A DNA stretch of 64,000 bases from Anticarsia gemmatalis. Taxonomy: Eukaryota > Arthropoda > Insecta > Lepidoptera > Erebidae. The stretch lies in assembly GCF_050436995.1 (NCBI RefSeq), contig NC_134763.1:7931001-7995000 (forward strand). Reading direction: 5' to 3'. This document shows positions 10,997 through 23,000 of the stretch, in pieces. The position numbers and the translations under genes are program-made. Positions within the stretch are counted from its first letter, which is position 1. Each line of letters begins with the position of its first letter. Below the pieces are notes generated by a model. It saw nothing but the letters and a program-made list of their open reading frames with translations. It did no database searches and was not told the origin of the DNA.

Positions 10997-11700
10997 TAGA
11001 ATACTATAATAAACTATTTAACCATTTTTATTACTCTTCACATTTCTTATTAACAATCAGTTAACCAATTAGTATACTCTCAATAGTCCAACTGTATTTT
11101 TTCACTCTGTGTCATCACAATCGCGTAGCGCTATACATGTGTGCACGCAAAACTAACTCGCTTGCGTGAATTGAGTCCGCGGTTTAATTGCTAAAAAGGA
11201 TATATCCTTAATGAATGATTAAGCGCAAGATTATATGATCCGAGGATGTCACACTTTCAGTAGGAAGTACTTTGTGGAAGAGATACGATCTGTGGCTGTT
11301 TTATTTAGAATATGCTTTGAGAAATTAGACTTATTATCTTCGAAGATAATATTATAGAAAGCTTATTGACGAGTTAGATAATCTTATAGTGTGTAAAAAA
11401 TGTATTGTCATAATTTTGATATTTATGTCATATCGTCATGTATTTTTGACCTGATACATATCAATTTCCAAATCGTGTAAAAAGTGACCCAGTTCTTTAA
11501 GGTGAAAGGCATAGAAGCTAAGATTACGCAGATTTTTTTTTCTCTCTGCTGCTTGAAGGATATCTTAGGATCTATCATCATTGGCCTGTCTTGGAATAAA
11601 AATTAAGTATTAATTAGCGTAAATTTGCAGTCTGTTTACTTTCACACACAAAATAATTCCTACCCTTATCTTGTACTTTCCTTCAAATTAAGGGTTTAAA
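10997..11700. other. AT-rich DNA without recognisable feature
   Basis: Nothing beyond low-complexity AT-rich sequence was recognised. Confidence 0.4.
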
Positions 11701-11706
11701 ACAGTC

Positions 11707-11743
11707 TATAAAACTTGAAATCGCGTGAATCCTAGTTATCAGT
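11707..11743 (+). promoter_or_regulatory. Possible insect core promoter (TATA plus initiator)
   Basis: TATAAAA at 11707-11713 is followed by ATCAGTG at 11738-11744, a good match to the arthropod initiator (TCAGT), with the initiator A about 34 bases from the first T of the TATA box. This spacing is at the long edge of the usual range. No downstream ORF or splice signal supports a gene. A chance match is quite possible in AT-rich DNA. Confidence 0.2.
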
Positions 11744-11744
11744 G

Positions 11745-12957
11745 CACTTACCAAGTGTTTTTGATCCCTGATAGTGCACTAACTTTGGTTTATTACCCCT
11801 GAAATGCGTTACCAGTACTTGAAACTGAAACTTAAACTGTTACGTTTGTAAGCTTTTAGTAAAGAGTTGATTTTGAGTAAGTTTCTGATTGAAAGGTAAG
11901 AAATGTTGGTTTGGATTTTTGATTATTAAATTGTAGGTGAAGATGGAGGAACTTACTAACTACTATTAGGAAAGTAATTTCTTTGTTTTTATTTAGAATA
12001 ATATTCTTAATGCTACGGTTAAAACTGCGTGATGCGTATTATTTATTAGTAATGCAATGAGAAAGTTTCAAAGTTCAAGTAAGTTTTTAGGACTATATCT
12101 TGGCAACAAAACGGGATATCGTAAAATACAATAGTTTTGCTTTATTTCTTAGTTGAAGCAAGTTTTAAAATGAACCATGCCGAAATGTTATTTATTCCTA
12201 TTCCGCTCCAAATTTCTTACTTACATAGAAAAATCTTAAACAAAGATACCAAACTTATAGAACTTCATAGATATCTTCTAACCTTCCTTCACCCTAATAA
12301 CCTATTACCCTGCATGTTATCAGACCCCTAGCTATTAGCAGTAACGTCTAAACAGCAAGTTGAACACTTAAGATTAAGACGGCCTTGTCTTGATCTGTCT
12401 AACTTTCCAGTCTAGGTTCTAATGGCACTTAGATTGTTGACCGAAGGGTATAGTTGGAATTGCTGTTGTACTCTGTTGTACAGGTGTAGAAAGGACTGTT
12501 TTGTGTAGGATTCCTGAATAAATCTGTAGATTTTTCATTAAAAATGAGTTTTCTGTTAGTTTTGTATAAGATTTTTTTGTGTATATATTTTAGTTTGACT
12601 TATTTTTCTTAATTTGCCTTTAGGGTATGAAGAAAGTATTTTTTTATACTACAGTTTTGTTAAGAATTTTCTGGACCCTTAAATTGAGTAATAAGTGATC
12701 TAATTGCAATCAAATCACATACGTTATTGGTGAAATGTCTACACATTCCTCAAATTAAATTTCCTAACATTTTTTACGAGAAAACACAAGAAAAATTCAA
12801 AAGAATAACATAATTTTACACAAACAAAAATTCTCAAGTAAGTTTGTCCTTAGCTAGCAACTATTCATAATTAACACTAAACCGTGAAGTAGAGCCAACA
12901 CTTGTGCACAAAGACGCAAGAAGCCGGGGTCAATAGGCGAAGCAAGAATGCCTCGCC
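11745..12957. other. AT-rich DNA without recognisable genes
   Basis: A 64-codon plus frame (12137-12331) has no domain. Nothing else was recognised. Confidence 0.4.
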
Positions 12958-12990
12958 TCTTGCTAACTCTTGCAAACTCTTGCAAACGAC
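12958..12990. repeat. Short tandem repeat of 'actcttgcaaa'
   Basis: Roughly three units of an 11-mer occur, 'ttgctaactcttgcaaact' followed by 'cttgcaaacg'. Each unit contains the palindrome TTGCAA. The surrounding 12905-13030 is GC-richer, with further 'gcaag' words. Confidence 0.6.
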
Positions 12991-13584
12991 GCAAGACTCA
13001 AAGAGCGAGAAATTCAGTTCATTACCGTCTTACAAGCTCCTTACCTTGTAGTGATGGGACGTGAATTGTCGATGGAATAAGAATAGTGGTGGATTGTCGA
13101 CTAGAGAACGAATTGGAGTAGCGTTATCGATTTTGTTTTTTTTTGTAGAGAGATTTTGGTGTATTTTTGAAATATAGGTTTGGACATATTTGAGTGGATA
13201 GTAGATATTGAAACAAAGGCTATTGAATTTTCCGACATTTAGTTTCTGAGTCTAGTACGATAGTTACAAGGACTTGCCTAAATTTTGATTATCGTGTCTA
13301 ATTTTGTATTGGGAATAAAATGACTTTCGTGATTCTGGTAGCAATTAAGATTGAAATTACAACACAAACGTCATCGTTGCAAATAGCAGACCAAGTGAAA
13401 GTAGAGCAAATCTTAAAAAAATATAATTAAACAGTTCTCAAATGAAGTTGAGAGAGAAAAATAATCAACAAAATTACTATCCGTCGTCGTCAAAAGCCGA
13501 AAGTCACTCGAACTATCATCGTCGCAGCGAAACAAACTACGGCCAAGTGTGTCGATTTCCACCGTCGTTGAGTAGTGTAGAAAA

Positions 13585-13745
13585 AAAATATTCTCGAGTC
13601 GCAAGTTCAGGGGGTGGCGCCCCTCCCTACCCTTCCTACAGACCTCCTTAACTGCTGCCAGCGGACAAAAAGAATGAATGGATCCGCCCCTTAACGAATA
13701 CACCGACCGGCATAATTCATACTTAGGAAACTGCAAGGAGTTGAC
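13585..13745. promoter_or_regulatory. GC-richer islet with 'gggggtggcgcccctccc'
   Basis: The composition changes sharply here and includes a GGTGGCGCC core resembling half of a CTCF site (13613-13626). Overlapping frames exist on both strands (minus 13413-13736, 107 codons; plus 13442-13651), but neither shows a recognisable domain or splice context. I treat the islet as possible regulatory DNA. Confidence 0.22.
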
Positions 13746-14690
13746 ATGGACTTTTTATTTTTTTTACGTTTTAATTACGATAGCGTCGCCAATGAGGTTA
13801 GGTTTTGCTTTCGTTCTTTACTTGTGTTTTTTTTGTTATTATTTTTTTCGTTTGTTTTCTTCTCTATGCGTGCTCGGTTGAGTTTTTAGAATTTTTCCCC
13901 TTTTTTCAGTTGCCGAACTTGGTTTGTGAATGCACGTATGCACGGTAATGCATCACATACTCTAACAAACTAACTATTTCTTTCGTCACTGCGATAGCAA
14001 AAAAAGCTCAACATTTTTTTAAAGACATTATACTAAACCGATAACTATTTCAATTTTGGACATTGATTCCTTCAGTAAAACCTTACAATCATTACACGAC
14101 AACCCACCTCATAATTTAACTACAGTTCTTACATTTCAAGAACGGTATAAAAAAAATCAAGTACGAAAAATAAAATAAAAATATTTCACTCTCAAAGCCT
14201 CTCCAACTATAATCTTAATTAAAATATCTTATGCATCATTTAAGCGCTAAAACAACAGAGTAGTGAGTAGTGAGTGTTCTAGTGGTTACGTACAATTGAT
14301 TACTCGACCGTCCTCCTCCAGGGAGGCCACCCACTCGCTTTGTACAACTTAAGACGAATTACATAAGTCACTAATGATAGGAGCGGTTTGAACGAGCGAG
14401 TACAGTAGCTCAAATTAAATATTTATTAAAGAACATATTACTTTGCAGTGGTTTGAATGTAATAAGAAAGCATTTATGTTGTAACCAATCGTCTTTTTTA
14501 TTTTAATCGTAGTGTAAGTAAACTAAGGCAAAAAAGAGAAATTGTTTTTTGTTATTCTAAAAATTGTTTACTATAAAATGTTTCCAGAATCCCTTGATTG
14601 ACTTTTGCCAATAATTTCCTACTACTTTCTAATTACTTTACTTGGAACCGTTATTTACGTAATTGCGTAGTTTGAAATGAAGTCATAATG
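13746..14690. other. AT-rich DNA without recognisable genes
   Basis: The frame at 13678-13881 becomes a poly-F/V/Y translation of T-rich DNA and is not gene-like. Around 14308-14345 'gaccgtcctcctccagggag' and 'gccacccactcgc' form a small GC patch. Confidence 0.4.
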
Positions 14691-14752
14691 ACGAAATATA
14701 ATTGGTATTTGTAAACATTTAAGACTGTTTACAAATACAAATTATATTTCGT
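14691..14752. other. Strong hairpin, 27-bp arms, 8-nt loop
   Basis: The left arm at 14691-14717 begins 'acgaaatataatt' and ends 'gtatttgtaaaca'. The right arm at 14726-14752 is its reverse complement with one mismatch (g versus t). The loop is 'tttaagac'. No pairing continues outside the arms. The size is near that of a short pre-miRNA, but the stem has no bulges and the loop is small. It could be a tiny MITE remnant, a microRNA-like hairpin or a palindromic regulatory site. Confidence 0.8.
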
Positions 14753-14865
14753 GCACCAATGTATTTTCCTTATAAAATTCACATCACCATAAGGAAAACT
14801 TCTCAAACCGAGCAAGGTTACAAAGTGTATAATCTTAAGACATCATAATCAAGTGAACTCTCCTA

Positions 14866-15030
14866 TTCAAAGGCAGCACGGAAGGCAACCTCGGAAGTTA
14901 AGATGCGTCGGTTGCCACGTATAATTTTTTCCACTCTCTTTCAATTCACCCCCTTTCACCCCCCACCCCGTTCTCAACCCTACCGTCTGTCAATCTTAAC
15001 TACAAGGCGGGAAGGCTCCGTATTACACAG
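14866..15030. promoter_or_regulatory. GC-richer, pyrimidine-rich islet
   Basis: It contains 'ggcagcacggaaggcaacct', 'cccctttcaccccccacccc' and 'aaggcgggaaggctcc' in AT-rich surroundings. The 62-codon plus frame at 14903-15091 is not recognisable as a protein. The role is inferred from composition. Confidence 0.2.
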
Positions 15031-15584
15031 TTCAGTTCTGGGCCTACATTTTTTTATTTTCACTATCGAGGCTTTAATAGGACTCGACTAGAAATGCTCT
15101 GAGTCGATGATTCGCAAGCCGGATCCGTCGGCTTGGAATAGTTTTAAGGGTGAATTTCATTCAATCTGTTCTCTGTAAATTAGGCTTTTTTATTTTTCGT
15201 GTTCGACGGCTTATTTCTGATTAAGGTTTTGGATGTAGGTATCTTATGGTGTGTTATAAGAATCTGTGGTCTTAAATTTTCTGTAGCTAAGATATTCAAA
15301 TAACTTCAAGTTTCAAGAATGAATACGTTTTGTGTTACAGTTTTAAAATATCAATATAAAAAAGCAATACACATTTCGTGAAAGATGGCAAGATTGAGTT
15401 ATAATTAAAAAATCTTTAATCGAGTCATACCGACTATATCAAAATATAGACTTTACTTTTCTTTTGTAAATCAAAAAATTAACAGTCAACGCGTTCAAAA
15501 TAACATTAATGAAGAAAATATATTTATTTTCACAAAAATATTACCCCCAGATTTACGTCTATGGTCATTTAGTACACCAAAAAT

Positions 15585-15765
15585 TCATCGCAGCCTCCGT
15601 CGTCCGAGGCCTAATCAGTGTTATTGTACAGCTGTTTGAAGTCTCCGTAATGGAAGACCAGACAAACCAAGGGGGAGAAGAAAATAAAAAAAATACTCAA
15701 CGCACGCATAAGTAGGCGGATGTCGTAGCCACGAGGGGAACTAGGGGGCTAGACGTTTTGATAAA
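15585..15765. promoter_or_regulatory. Islet with a CTCF-like motif
   Basis: 'ccacgaggggaactaggggg' starts at 15729. Its first ten bases match the CCACNAGGGG half of the CTCF consensus, but the expected GGC is replaced. A second AGGGGG core follows directly. The upstream 'gcctccgtcgtccgaggc' is a short inverted repeat. Confidence 0.25.
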
Positions 15766-16260
15766 ATACTGACAAGCTGATACTGACATTATAAATCAGT
15801 GAGTTTGTTTGTGTTACATTTTTGTCAAAATTGTTAAGCCGATTTGGTTAAGAGTTGGCAGGCAGATAGACATGTCTCATAGGCTACTATTTTCAATTTA
15901 AATTTTATTATTTTCATAGATTTTAATATAGTTAGTATAGTAACAAATAACAGTAGTAAAGTGTTTATGTCATAAAATACCAATTGTTTAGTATTAGGAG
16001 GTAAATAGGGAAAATTGTTTTATCATAATGTAACGTAACATCGTCCAACACAATGACGTCACTAATTTTGTGTAAGCCGTTGAACAACAGACAATTACAA
16101 TTCATAAAAGTTACTCCTTTGATTGATATTATTAGGAAACAGATAATTAAAAAAAAAACACAGAAAAATACATTAACAGTGTTAACGAAAAGTAAAAAAA
16201 ACTACAAAAAAACAGTCTTTTCCCAAAACGTCTGTACACTTTTACCACGACTCGAGACTC
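15766..16260. other. AT-rich DNA without recognisable feature
   Basis: The 103-codon plus frame (16053-16364) is lysine- and threonine-rich because of A-rich DNA and has no domain. Confidence 0.4.
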
Positions 16261-16269
16261 AAGATACAT

Positions 16270-16410
16270 CCAAAGGGGTCCCCGTACGATCCACTACGCT
16301 GTACAAACTTACAACAGATAAGGGCCTCAAGTACCCCCCAAAAGGGGTAAGACAGACCCCCTGAGTCTGCCTAGACGTTAGAGGAAGGAAAAATAATGGG
16401 AGAGGGGTGA
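16270..16410. other. GC-richer patch with alternating ggggt/acccc blocks
   Basis: Complementary 5-mers alternate: ggggt 16275-16279, acccc 16333-16337, ggggt 16344-16348, acccc 16356-16360, and a further ggggt near 16402. The arrangement allows mutually exclusive short hairpins. No gene is attached. Confidence 0.3.
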
Positions 16411-17557
16411 CTTCGATACCGGCTACCATTTTAATTTCGTCATCGTATTTTTAGTTTGCGAAAGAATATTGTAGAACGTTTTACGATGATGTACAGTTAG
16501 TTGAATATTTTATTTGAATGTTTATTTTTTGAGGTTAATTATGATTTTAGGTTTGTGAAAAATTAAAAATTTAATAATTTGAGTAATAAATGCATGAAAT
16601 CTTGCTTGTACTTTGCTTGTAAATTGATACCCGGTTTGTTTGTCAATTGTCTGAACATATTACATTAAGATGATTCAGCTAAAATAGTAGATTTTACTCA
16701 TAATAAAGATTCTTTGTCCCTTAAAACATTAAAGGTCAAAAAGATAGTATAACATTACGAAATGAACTTGTTTAAAAAAGTGACCTTACGAAAAAACTTT
16801 TGTTCTTGAAAAACAAAAGGTTCTTTTGTCTCAAATGTTCTGAGAAAGCTGGAATGCTCTAATTATTCCCACAGTGGCTAAAATATTATGTTACAATTGC
16901 ATTGTCCTTTGCCGCACTGTGCCGTTCCTAAGTCTTGTACGAAAGGAATCAATTTCAAGTACAGTCGAACAAATAATTTGATTACATCTCTTGTTTTCGA
17001 TCTACACTTTTTGTGTTCGAATATTTTGTGTGGTATGAACAATGGTCCCAACAGGTAAATTTTCATTGGTAATGCAATTTAATATCTACATAATTCTACG
17101 TTCTATGATTATCATAAATAGTTAATTTAAAATTAATATTATTTTATCATAAATACCTACTAGAATTATTAAATTGAAATAGTACTAAATATTATCCTTA
17201 AATTTTAGTAGTTTTATAATAATTTCCTTGTAATCAACTTCGTGTAGCTTGGCTAAATTGACCACAATAGGCAAGTTACCTCTCCTATGATATTAATAGA
17301 AAAGGATTTTAATTAAAATGATTATTTTTCGCTACTTGTAATCATTATTTAAAAACTAAGAGGTAAACCCATCGCTTATCCTTAATTCCTCACCATTCTT
17401 GGATAGTAACGAGTAAAACGGTTACTATTATAATTAATTCGTCCTTTTATATTAAAAACTAAATTCCATACACCATTACACATTTACATACTCATGGTAG
17501 AATCCCTCTAGACAGACCACTCTGATTTTTCCTTAAATTTTTACACATAATACCACT
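16411..17557. other. AT-rich DNA without recognisable genes
   Basis: No feature was recognised in this stretch. Confidence 0.4.
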
Positions 17558-17815
17558 TTCAAATACTATGACCTGTAAATTTTCCTTCATGACCAAAGCT
17601 CGTGATATTACTACTTTAAAATATAGCATATTTTTCCATTGTTTTTCACCAAAACCAACAAAAGTAACGTGTTTCAAATAATAAGGCCCGATAATTTTCC
17701 TTCCAAACTAATAATCTTTTTAACCAAACCAACACGTTCAAATTTTTCAAATAATAAGACCTGCCAATTTTCTTTTATGACCAAAATTCATAATATTTTT
17801 CTCAAAAACATGTTG
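17558..17815 (+). repeat. Local degenerate tandem repeat
   Basis: Three related units begin at about 17558, 17673 and 17746. Each starts 'ttcaaat-ata-t/agacct' or 'ggccc', is followed by 'aattttccttc/ttta', and then by 'gacca' or 'aacca'. Unit spacing is 115 and 73 bp, so the array is irregular. ORFs on both strands (17492-17677, 17639-17875) are by-products. Confidence 0.55.
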
Positions 17816-18116
17816 TTATTCAACGTGTGCAGGTATTTACGTGTCGGAGTGTACCGTCCGGCGGCGCTCACATGAACTTGATACATGACATTGTCTGCCC
17901 TCTTCACGCACCGCGCCAATCCTATTGTCCTCAGCAGACTGCTTTCTTACTCATGTTTTACTGCAAAATTTTATGAGAAAGAAACCCGACTAGAAAATTT
18001 ATTTACATTATTTTATTGAGTGATATACAGATATCACGAATATGAATATGATTTATTTAGATATAGATAGATAAATAGATACAGTGTTTTGTCTTGTTCA
18101 CACATACACAGTTTTA
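17816..18116. other. Short GC patch in AT-rich DNA
   Basis: 'gtgtaccgtccggcggcgct' and 'cttcacgcaccgcgccaatc' (17845-17920) form a small islet containing a CCAAT word. No other feature was seen. Confidence 0.25.
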
Positions 18117-18182
18117 AAATTGATTGAAAGTGACAAAACACTAATCAGAGCTTAACACGACCCGCTTAGTATTAGGACAGCT
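18117..18182 (+). repeat. Dispersed repeat shared with 49378-49450
   Basis: 'attgaaagtgacaaaacact' is followed by 'cagagcttaacac'. The same order occurs near 49392-49430 ('ggaagtgacaaaacactgcg', 'ccagagcttacaca'). There it lies upstream of a tRNA-like SINE segment, so both copies may belong to one SINE or LINE family. Confidence 0.55.
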
Positions 18183-19660
18183 TGTGTAAGAAAAGTATTA
18201 ACAAGCTTATATCTGTAAGAAATTTTATTCAAAAATGTATGTTTGTTTCTTTTTGATGACGTTATTACTGAAAAAAATTACATTTGTTTACTTTGCACGA
18301 ATGAAAATGGGTAAAATTTCACGCAAGGTGTCTTAGTAATCCCAATAATGAGGCGATTTTCGTGACTCAAGGAGAGGAAACCACACTTTTTCCCATTGAT
18401 TCATAACTCTGCGAATCTCAGACCAAAATGTTCCTACATTTCGTTAGCTTTACTCATTGTTATTACCTTAAACAGTAATGAATCGAGCGACGAAATAAGA
18501 GGCGAATCCCTTTCCTCTTGATAGTTCCTCATTTTTATACAAGTTTCTTACCGCAAAGATGTCCTTGCGAAAAGATTTCACGAGATAAAAATATACTACT
18601 TAGTAATCCAGATTATAAACTATCTGTGTAACAAATATACAATACAATAAAAAGTACCTATAGATGAAAGATTCAATTCTATATTCACGTGATAGTATGA
18701 ATCAACATTATCGTAGGAAAATGTTTGTTGTAAAAACACCAAATAAGGAGGTTGGGAGACGTAAGGCATTTTATAAGAACCTATGCATTCATCATATTGT
18801 TTAACAATTATCCTTGTTTACTAAACTTTATTTATGGTAAAACTAAAAAAAATGTAATGTCAAAAAATAGTTTAAATGGATATATTTTATTAATAAACTG
18901 ATTCAAAAGTAAGAAATCAATAACCGCGTAAAATTCAAAGAACTCTACTAAAGTTTGTCACTCAATATTGTTCAGTAAAGTCAAAGAAAACGAAAATTAA
19001 ATAAATATATTTGTTGTCAATGAAAGGAGTTTAATACTTTCTACAAAAATTTAATATTTTACTTGTAAAACTGTGACGACAAAGCGTTCCCTTGCCCTTT
19101 GAGAATTGTGTAAACATTTAAGTATTTAAGCAGACGTTTCACGCGATGTCTTGTTTCAATAGAAACCACATCATTACACCGTCTCAGATCATTTGAAATG
19201 TTTTCAGAAAACAAGATGGTGGCTTGAATAGATGTATTTTTCGGTTTGATGTTATGGAACTGTGTTTTTGATGCTGGTTTTCGTGTAATATTTTGAATGT
19301 GTGGTTAGCTTAAGTAATAGTTTAAAAGACTAAATGTTGAATTAAAAGTACTGCTTTTTTTATTAGTAAAGATGATTTTTTAATTTCTGAAAAATGAGGG
19401 AATAAACTCAGTATCGATTTAGAATTAATTAGGTATAATGTATAAGATATGATTTGTTAAGAAAAGTTTAAAAAATTAATCTAAATCAGGCAAAAGAATT
19501 TAATAGTACCAAATCGTAATTTTTCTATATCTTACACACACCTGAAACCCTGAAATACAGTTCTCAACCACCAAAAACTGGCAAAAGTTACAAAATTTTC
19601 TTTCAACATCAAAAATCTCAATATAGTTGTAGAGCTATCATTTTCCTCATAATTGAACAT
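18183..19660. other. AT-rich DNA without recognisable genes
   Basis: No feature was recognised. The region is uniformly AT-rich, with only chance ORFs. Confidence 0.4.
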
Positions 19661-19760
19661 TGTACGCAGCGAGGGTTGGAAGACGGGGGTGTACTTGACC
19701 ACCCCCTATCGCCTCAAGAACAACATCGGGGGTGCAATACAGTCGTGCTTCGCAATAGTT
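19661..19760. other. GC patch with G/C-run hairpin
   Basis: gggggtg (19685-19691) and caccccc (19700-19706) can pair with an 8-nt loop, and another gggggtg follows near 19727. Overlapping frames on both strands (19647-19841 minus, 19653-19889 plus) are unrecognised. The patch stands out by composition only. Confidence 0.35.
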
Positions 19761-20280
19761 AACGATAGTGGAATTTTGCATACTTTTACGAATCTCTATT
19801 TTAATTGCAGATTTTTTTGGGAGGATTTTTTTAGATGTCATGCTTTTGATGAGTTTCGTGATAGTTGCGTTTTTCTTTATTATATTTAGATTTCTTAATC
19901 GTCAGTAGAGGGTTTCTATACTGTAATAAATATAACATTCATGTGTATATGAGAGAATTTTGTACGAAAACCTTTTGTTTATTATTAGGTGTAGGTTTAG
20001 TTTTTGCTTTTAATACAGGCGTAGAATCACGACCTTTACCATAGAGATAATTTAATACCATAGAAAGGCAAAAGCTAAAATAACTGCTTTTTATCTACAT
20101 TATAAATAATATATAGCATAGCTGCTGGTGCTAAGATACTTATAAAAAGTTTCTAAAGTTAGCTGATATATTTAATTAAAAATCCTAATTTAGTCTAAAT
20201 AATTAAACGAGTAAACAAAATCTTGTGCCGCTGAAAATCAGCAATTAAAAAAATAAGCTCCTATTAGAAAAATAGTGGCG
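19761..20280. other. AT-rich DNA without recognisable feature
   Basis: Nothing was recognised. Confidence 0.4.
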
Positions 20281-20284
20281 CACT

Positions 20285-20470
20285 TATATGTTTAACCGGC
20301 GTTCTTCAAGTCTACGCCAAATGGGGGTGAGCAGGGTTAATGAATAATTAATGTGCATACTGTTCTCGCCAATTATAATTACGTAAGGAAAGCAATTATG
20401 ACGCCCTGTTTGTGATTTGCACGTTGTTAGGACGTAAAACTATGCGCCGACGCGAACTTCATATAACAAG
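20285..20470. promoter_or_regulatory. Enhancer-like block
   Basis: Homeodomain-type words ('taatgaataattaatgtg', 'ccaattataattacgtaa') alternate with GC-richer words ('tttaaccggcgttctt', 'atgcgccgacgcgaac'). This mixed texture differs from the flanks and resembles conserved non-coding elements. There is no direct evidence of function. Confidence 0.22.
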
Positions 20471-21540
20471 TTTGTGTGCTGTCTTAACGATGGTGATGAA
20501 ATGATAAATTATTTTTAAAGTGAATTGTCTTATTGCTGGATTTTGTTATGGTGTAATGATAAGTAAAAATAATTTTGATGTCAATATTTTGCAGTTTTCA
20601 TTGCAACTTAGCAATATAAAAAAGGTGTTTTTTATTTGGACTCCATAAAATATAGTAAACAATTAATGCACATAAATCGTATCTTCAGTTTAACATATTA
20701 TTATATCAGCGGCTTACTATATCAAGTTCTTATCAAAATAAAATAAAAATCATTTACTTCAGTATTATAGCAGTAATAGTGTAAGTCACATCGGAAAGCA
20801 CAATGAAAATAATAATATTTAAACTGTTTTTTTTTGTTTTTACTGTTTTTTAACAACACCTAACAAACTACCAATAACCAAAACAAAATCTATAAAAAAG
20901 TAAACAAAGAACAATCGAAGATTTCCTAAAATAATTCATCTCTACCTTTGTCCGTCTATTTCGGAAGACAACACTCCCGCGGCCACACCAAACCGTACGT
21001 AGCGGGTGAGAACTAAAATAATTTACATCGCTCTTTATAAGAGAAATCCTTGAAAATATCGCCTCATTACACCTTTGGATACCGTGATAGATACTACTCA
21101 AACATAATATAGAATTATTTCTAAATTTTTACTAAACAATATTAGTATAAATCTTAGTTTTGATTGGTAGTATGTCGATAGTTTTTCGGGTTCAAAATGT
21201 TTCTCAGTCGCCAAAGAATTGTATCGTATTTTTCAAGATACCAGCAAGATGGAAAATGAAGTAAGTATACTTTTATTCATATTTTTATGTCATTATTATA
21301 TTAAGGTATTTCTCTTAAATATTTACAACAGTTTAATTGAGCTTTCACTACAATTTGGAATGTCAAAATTACATTTTTCTTTGACGCTTCCTCGCTATGA
21401 GTATTTCACCTGTAAAAAAATACATTTAATGTCAAGCCTTCTGCACCTGACTGTACAGTCCATATACCACAAAACAGTTACCATATAATTACTACCGGAA
21501 GGCGCATTTTTTACTAAAACTGGTAAATCAGTGTGTGTAT
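20471..21540. other. AT-rich DNA without recognisable genes
   Basis: The frames at 20868-21101 (minus) and 21219-21488 (plus) have no recognisable domains. Nothing else was seen. Confidence 0.4.
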
Positions 21541-21549
21541 CTAATTAAC

Positions 21550-21682
21550 AACAATGGGTGCGCGGGCGCAGGTCACGGCACGCGCGTCACGCCTTGTTCG
21601 ACCGGAAGAGAGGCCATGACGCCGGACGACGAGATTGCGGCCCCAGCCCCTGATTCCTTCCGGTGGATCTGATGGGCCCTTG
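21550..21682. promoter_or_regulatory. GC/CpG-rich islet with two tiny ORFs
   Basis: The islet includes 'gggtgcgcgggcgcaggtca', 'gcacgcgcgtcacgcc' and an ETS-like 'accggaag'. Two ATG-started micro-frames occur on the plus strand; the second (21616-21672) encodes 18 residues starting MTPDDE. These are too short to judge. A small CpG promoter or enhancer is the more cautious reading. Confidence 0.28.
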
Positions 21683-22914
21683 TACGTGAATGTTTAAGTC
21701 TAAAGAGATCAGAGGTAACATTTTGCGAGTACTTTTTCAAATGTGTGTTGTTTGATGCTGGTTTAATAGTTATTTTTAATGGTGTTGCTGTCTTATAGCG
21801 TATTTAGTGTTATTTTTTTGTTGTTGTTGTGTTTAGAACGCTTTGTTGTTGTTGATTGTTTTTTGTTTTTGAAAGCTGAATTTTAGAAAAATTGACGTTA
21901 CCGAAATGACAAGTCCTATTAAGAACAATGTTATAGTTAACTTACGATTACAATATTTGTAGCTCCACAGGATATCATTCAAAATTTAAAAGGTAAGTCA
22001 CGGTTTTAAACACATATTGAAAATACATGCATAAACTGGCGATCCACCAGTCTAAATAAAACCAAGTATACAAAGACAGTCTAAAAATTAACAGTAGAAA
22101 GTCAATATCAAACTCTATCGCGTGTTGAACTACAAAATCGCTGTTAAAATCGCTAGCGCGTATAACTTGTTCGCCTAAGGTCGTCGCTCTCAATCTTCGG
22201 TACGAAACGATCAGTGGTTCTTTTTTATGATTGAGCTCGTCATGTGTCTGACTCACTGTGTCGACTCATCCGACTTATGCGACTCGACACTTGATGGGTG
22301 ACCTTTCGATACATGGTGAGGTGGCTTGAAGGTCGGGACTTTGGGCTTTGTTGTTTAGTGAAGCTGTTGGTACTGTTTGTTTTGGAGTTGTGAGGTGTTG
22401 AGAATGGATGTTATTAGGTAGGAGAGTGAGGATCTTTAGAATTTCAATGTTTTTACTGTGTAATGATGATGTGACTGTCAGACTGGAATAGGTTTATCTG
22501 AAAAAAAATATCTTGACATGTTTATTTTAAAATTAGAACTTTGCGTTAGAACTCACCGTAAAAGATTGTGATTTCGTTTTTAATTTTGCAATTTTACTTA
22601 TATCTGAGTTCCTCTGCAAAGATTGAAATTATATTACGTTCTTATACTCGATTGAACACATCTTTTAGAAATGTCGATTTTCTGAGGATCAAACAATTTG
22701 AACACAAGAACGACAAAGTAAATAAAACTATCAAACAATCTTCAATGCTATCTTTTAGAAACGACAACCTTCGAAAAAACGTATACAATATTCGGACATC
22801 ACTGCCAAAACTACTCATTGAACAAAACGACAAGGAAAAGACAAGACATAAAATCAAAGTCTTCCCTATGTTCAACTAGGTACATAATGAATATAATGAT
22901 TATTAGTTAACCGC
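21683..22914. other. AT-rich DNA without recognisable genes
   Basis: Two long overlapping frames occupy opposite strands (plus 22568-22879, 103 codons; minus 22642-22875). Neither has a recognisable domain. The plus frame is basic (K/R/N-rich), which A-rich DNA alone can produce. Confidence 0.4.
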
Positions 22915-23000
22915 AAGACCACAGGCAGGTGACGCGGGGCGTTCGCACGGTGCGCGCGCGCTTCTCACGAGCTCGCCTTACGCTTCCTTCCTGCGTAACC
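22915..23000. promoter_or_regulatory. GC/CpG-rich islet
   Basis: 'aggtgacgcggggcgttcgc' and 'acggtgcgcgcgcgcttctc' mark a sharp CpG-rich block of about 80 bp. It opens with the E-box-like 'caggtg'. Its role is inferred. Confidence 0.25.

Noticed and set aside
13413..13736. 107-codon minus-strand ORF
   Set aside because: It overlaps a 69-codon plus frame, has no domain, and its end is a translation of A/T-rich DNA.
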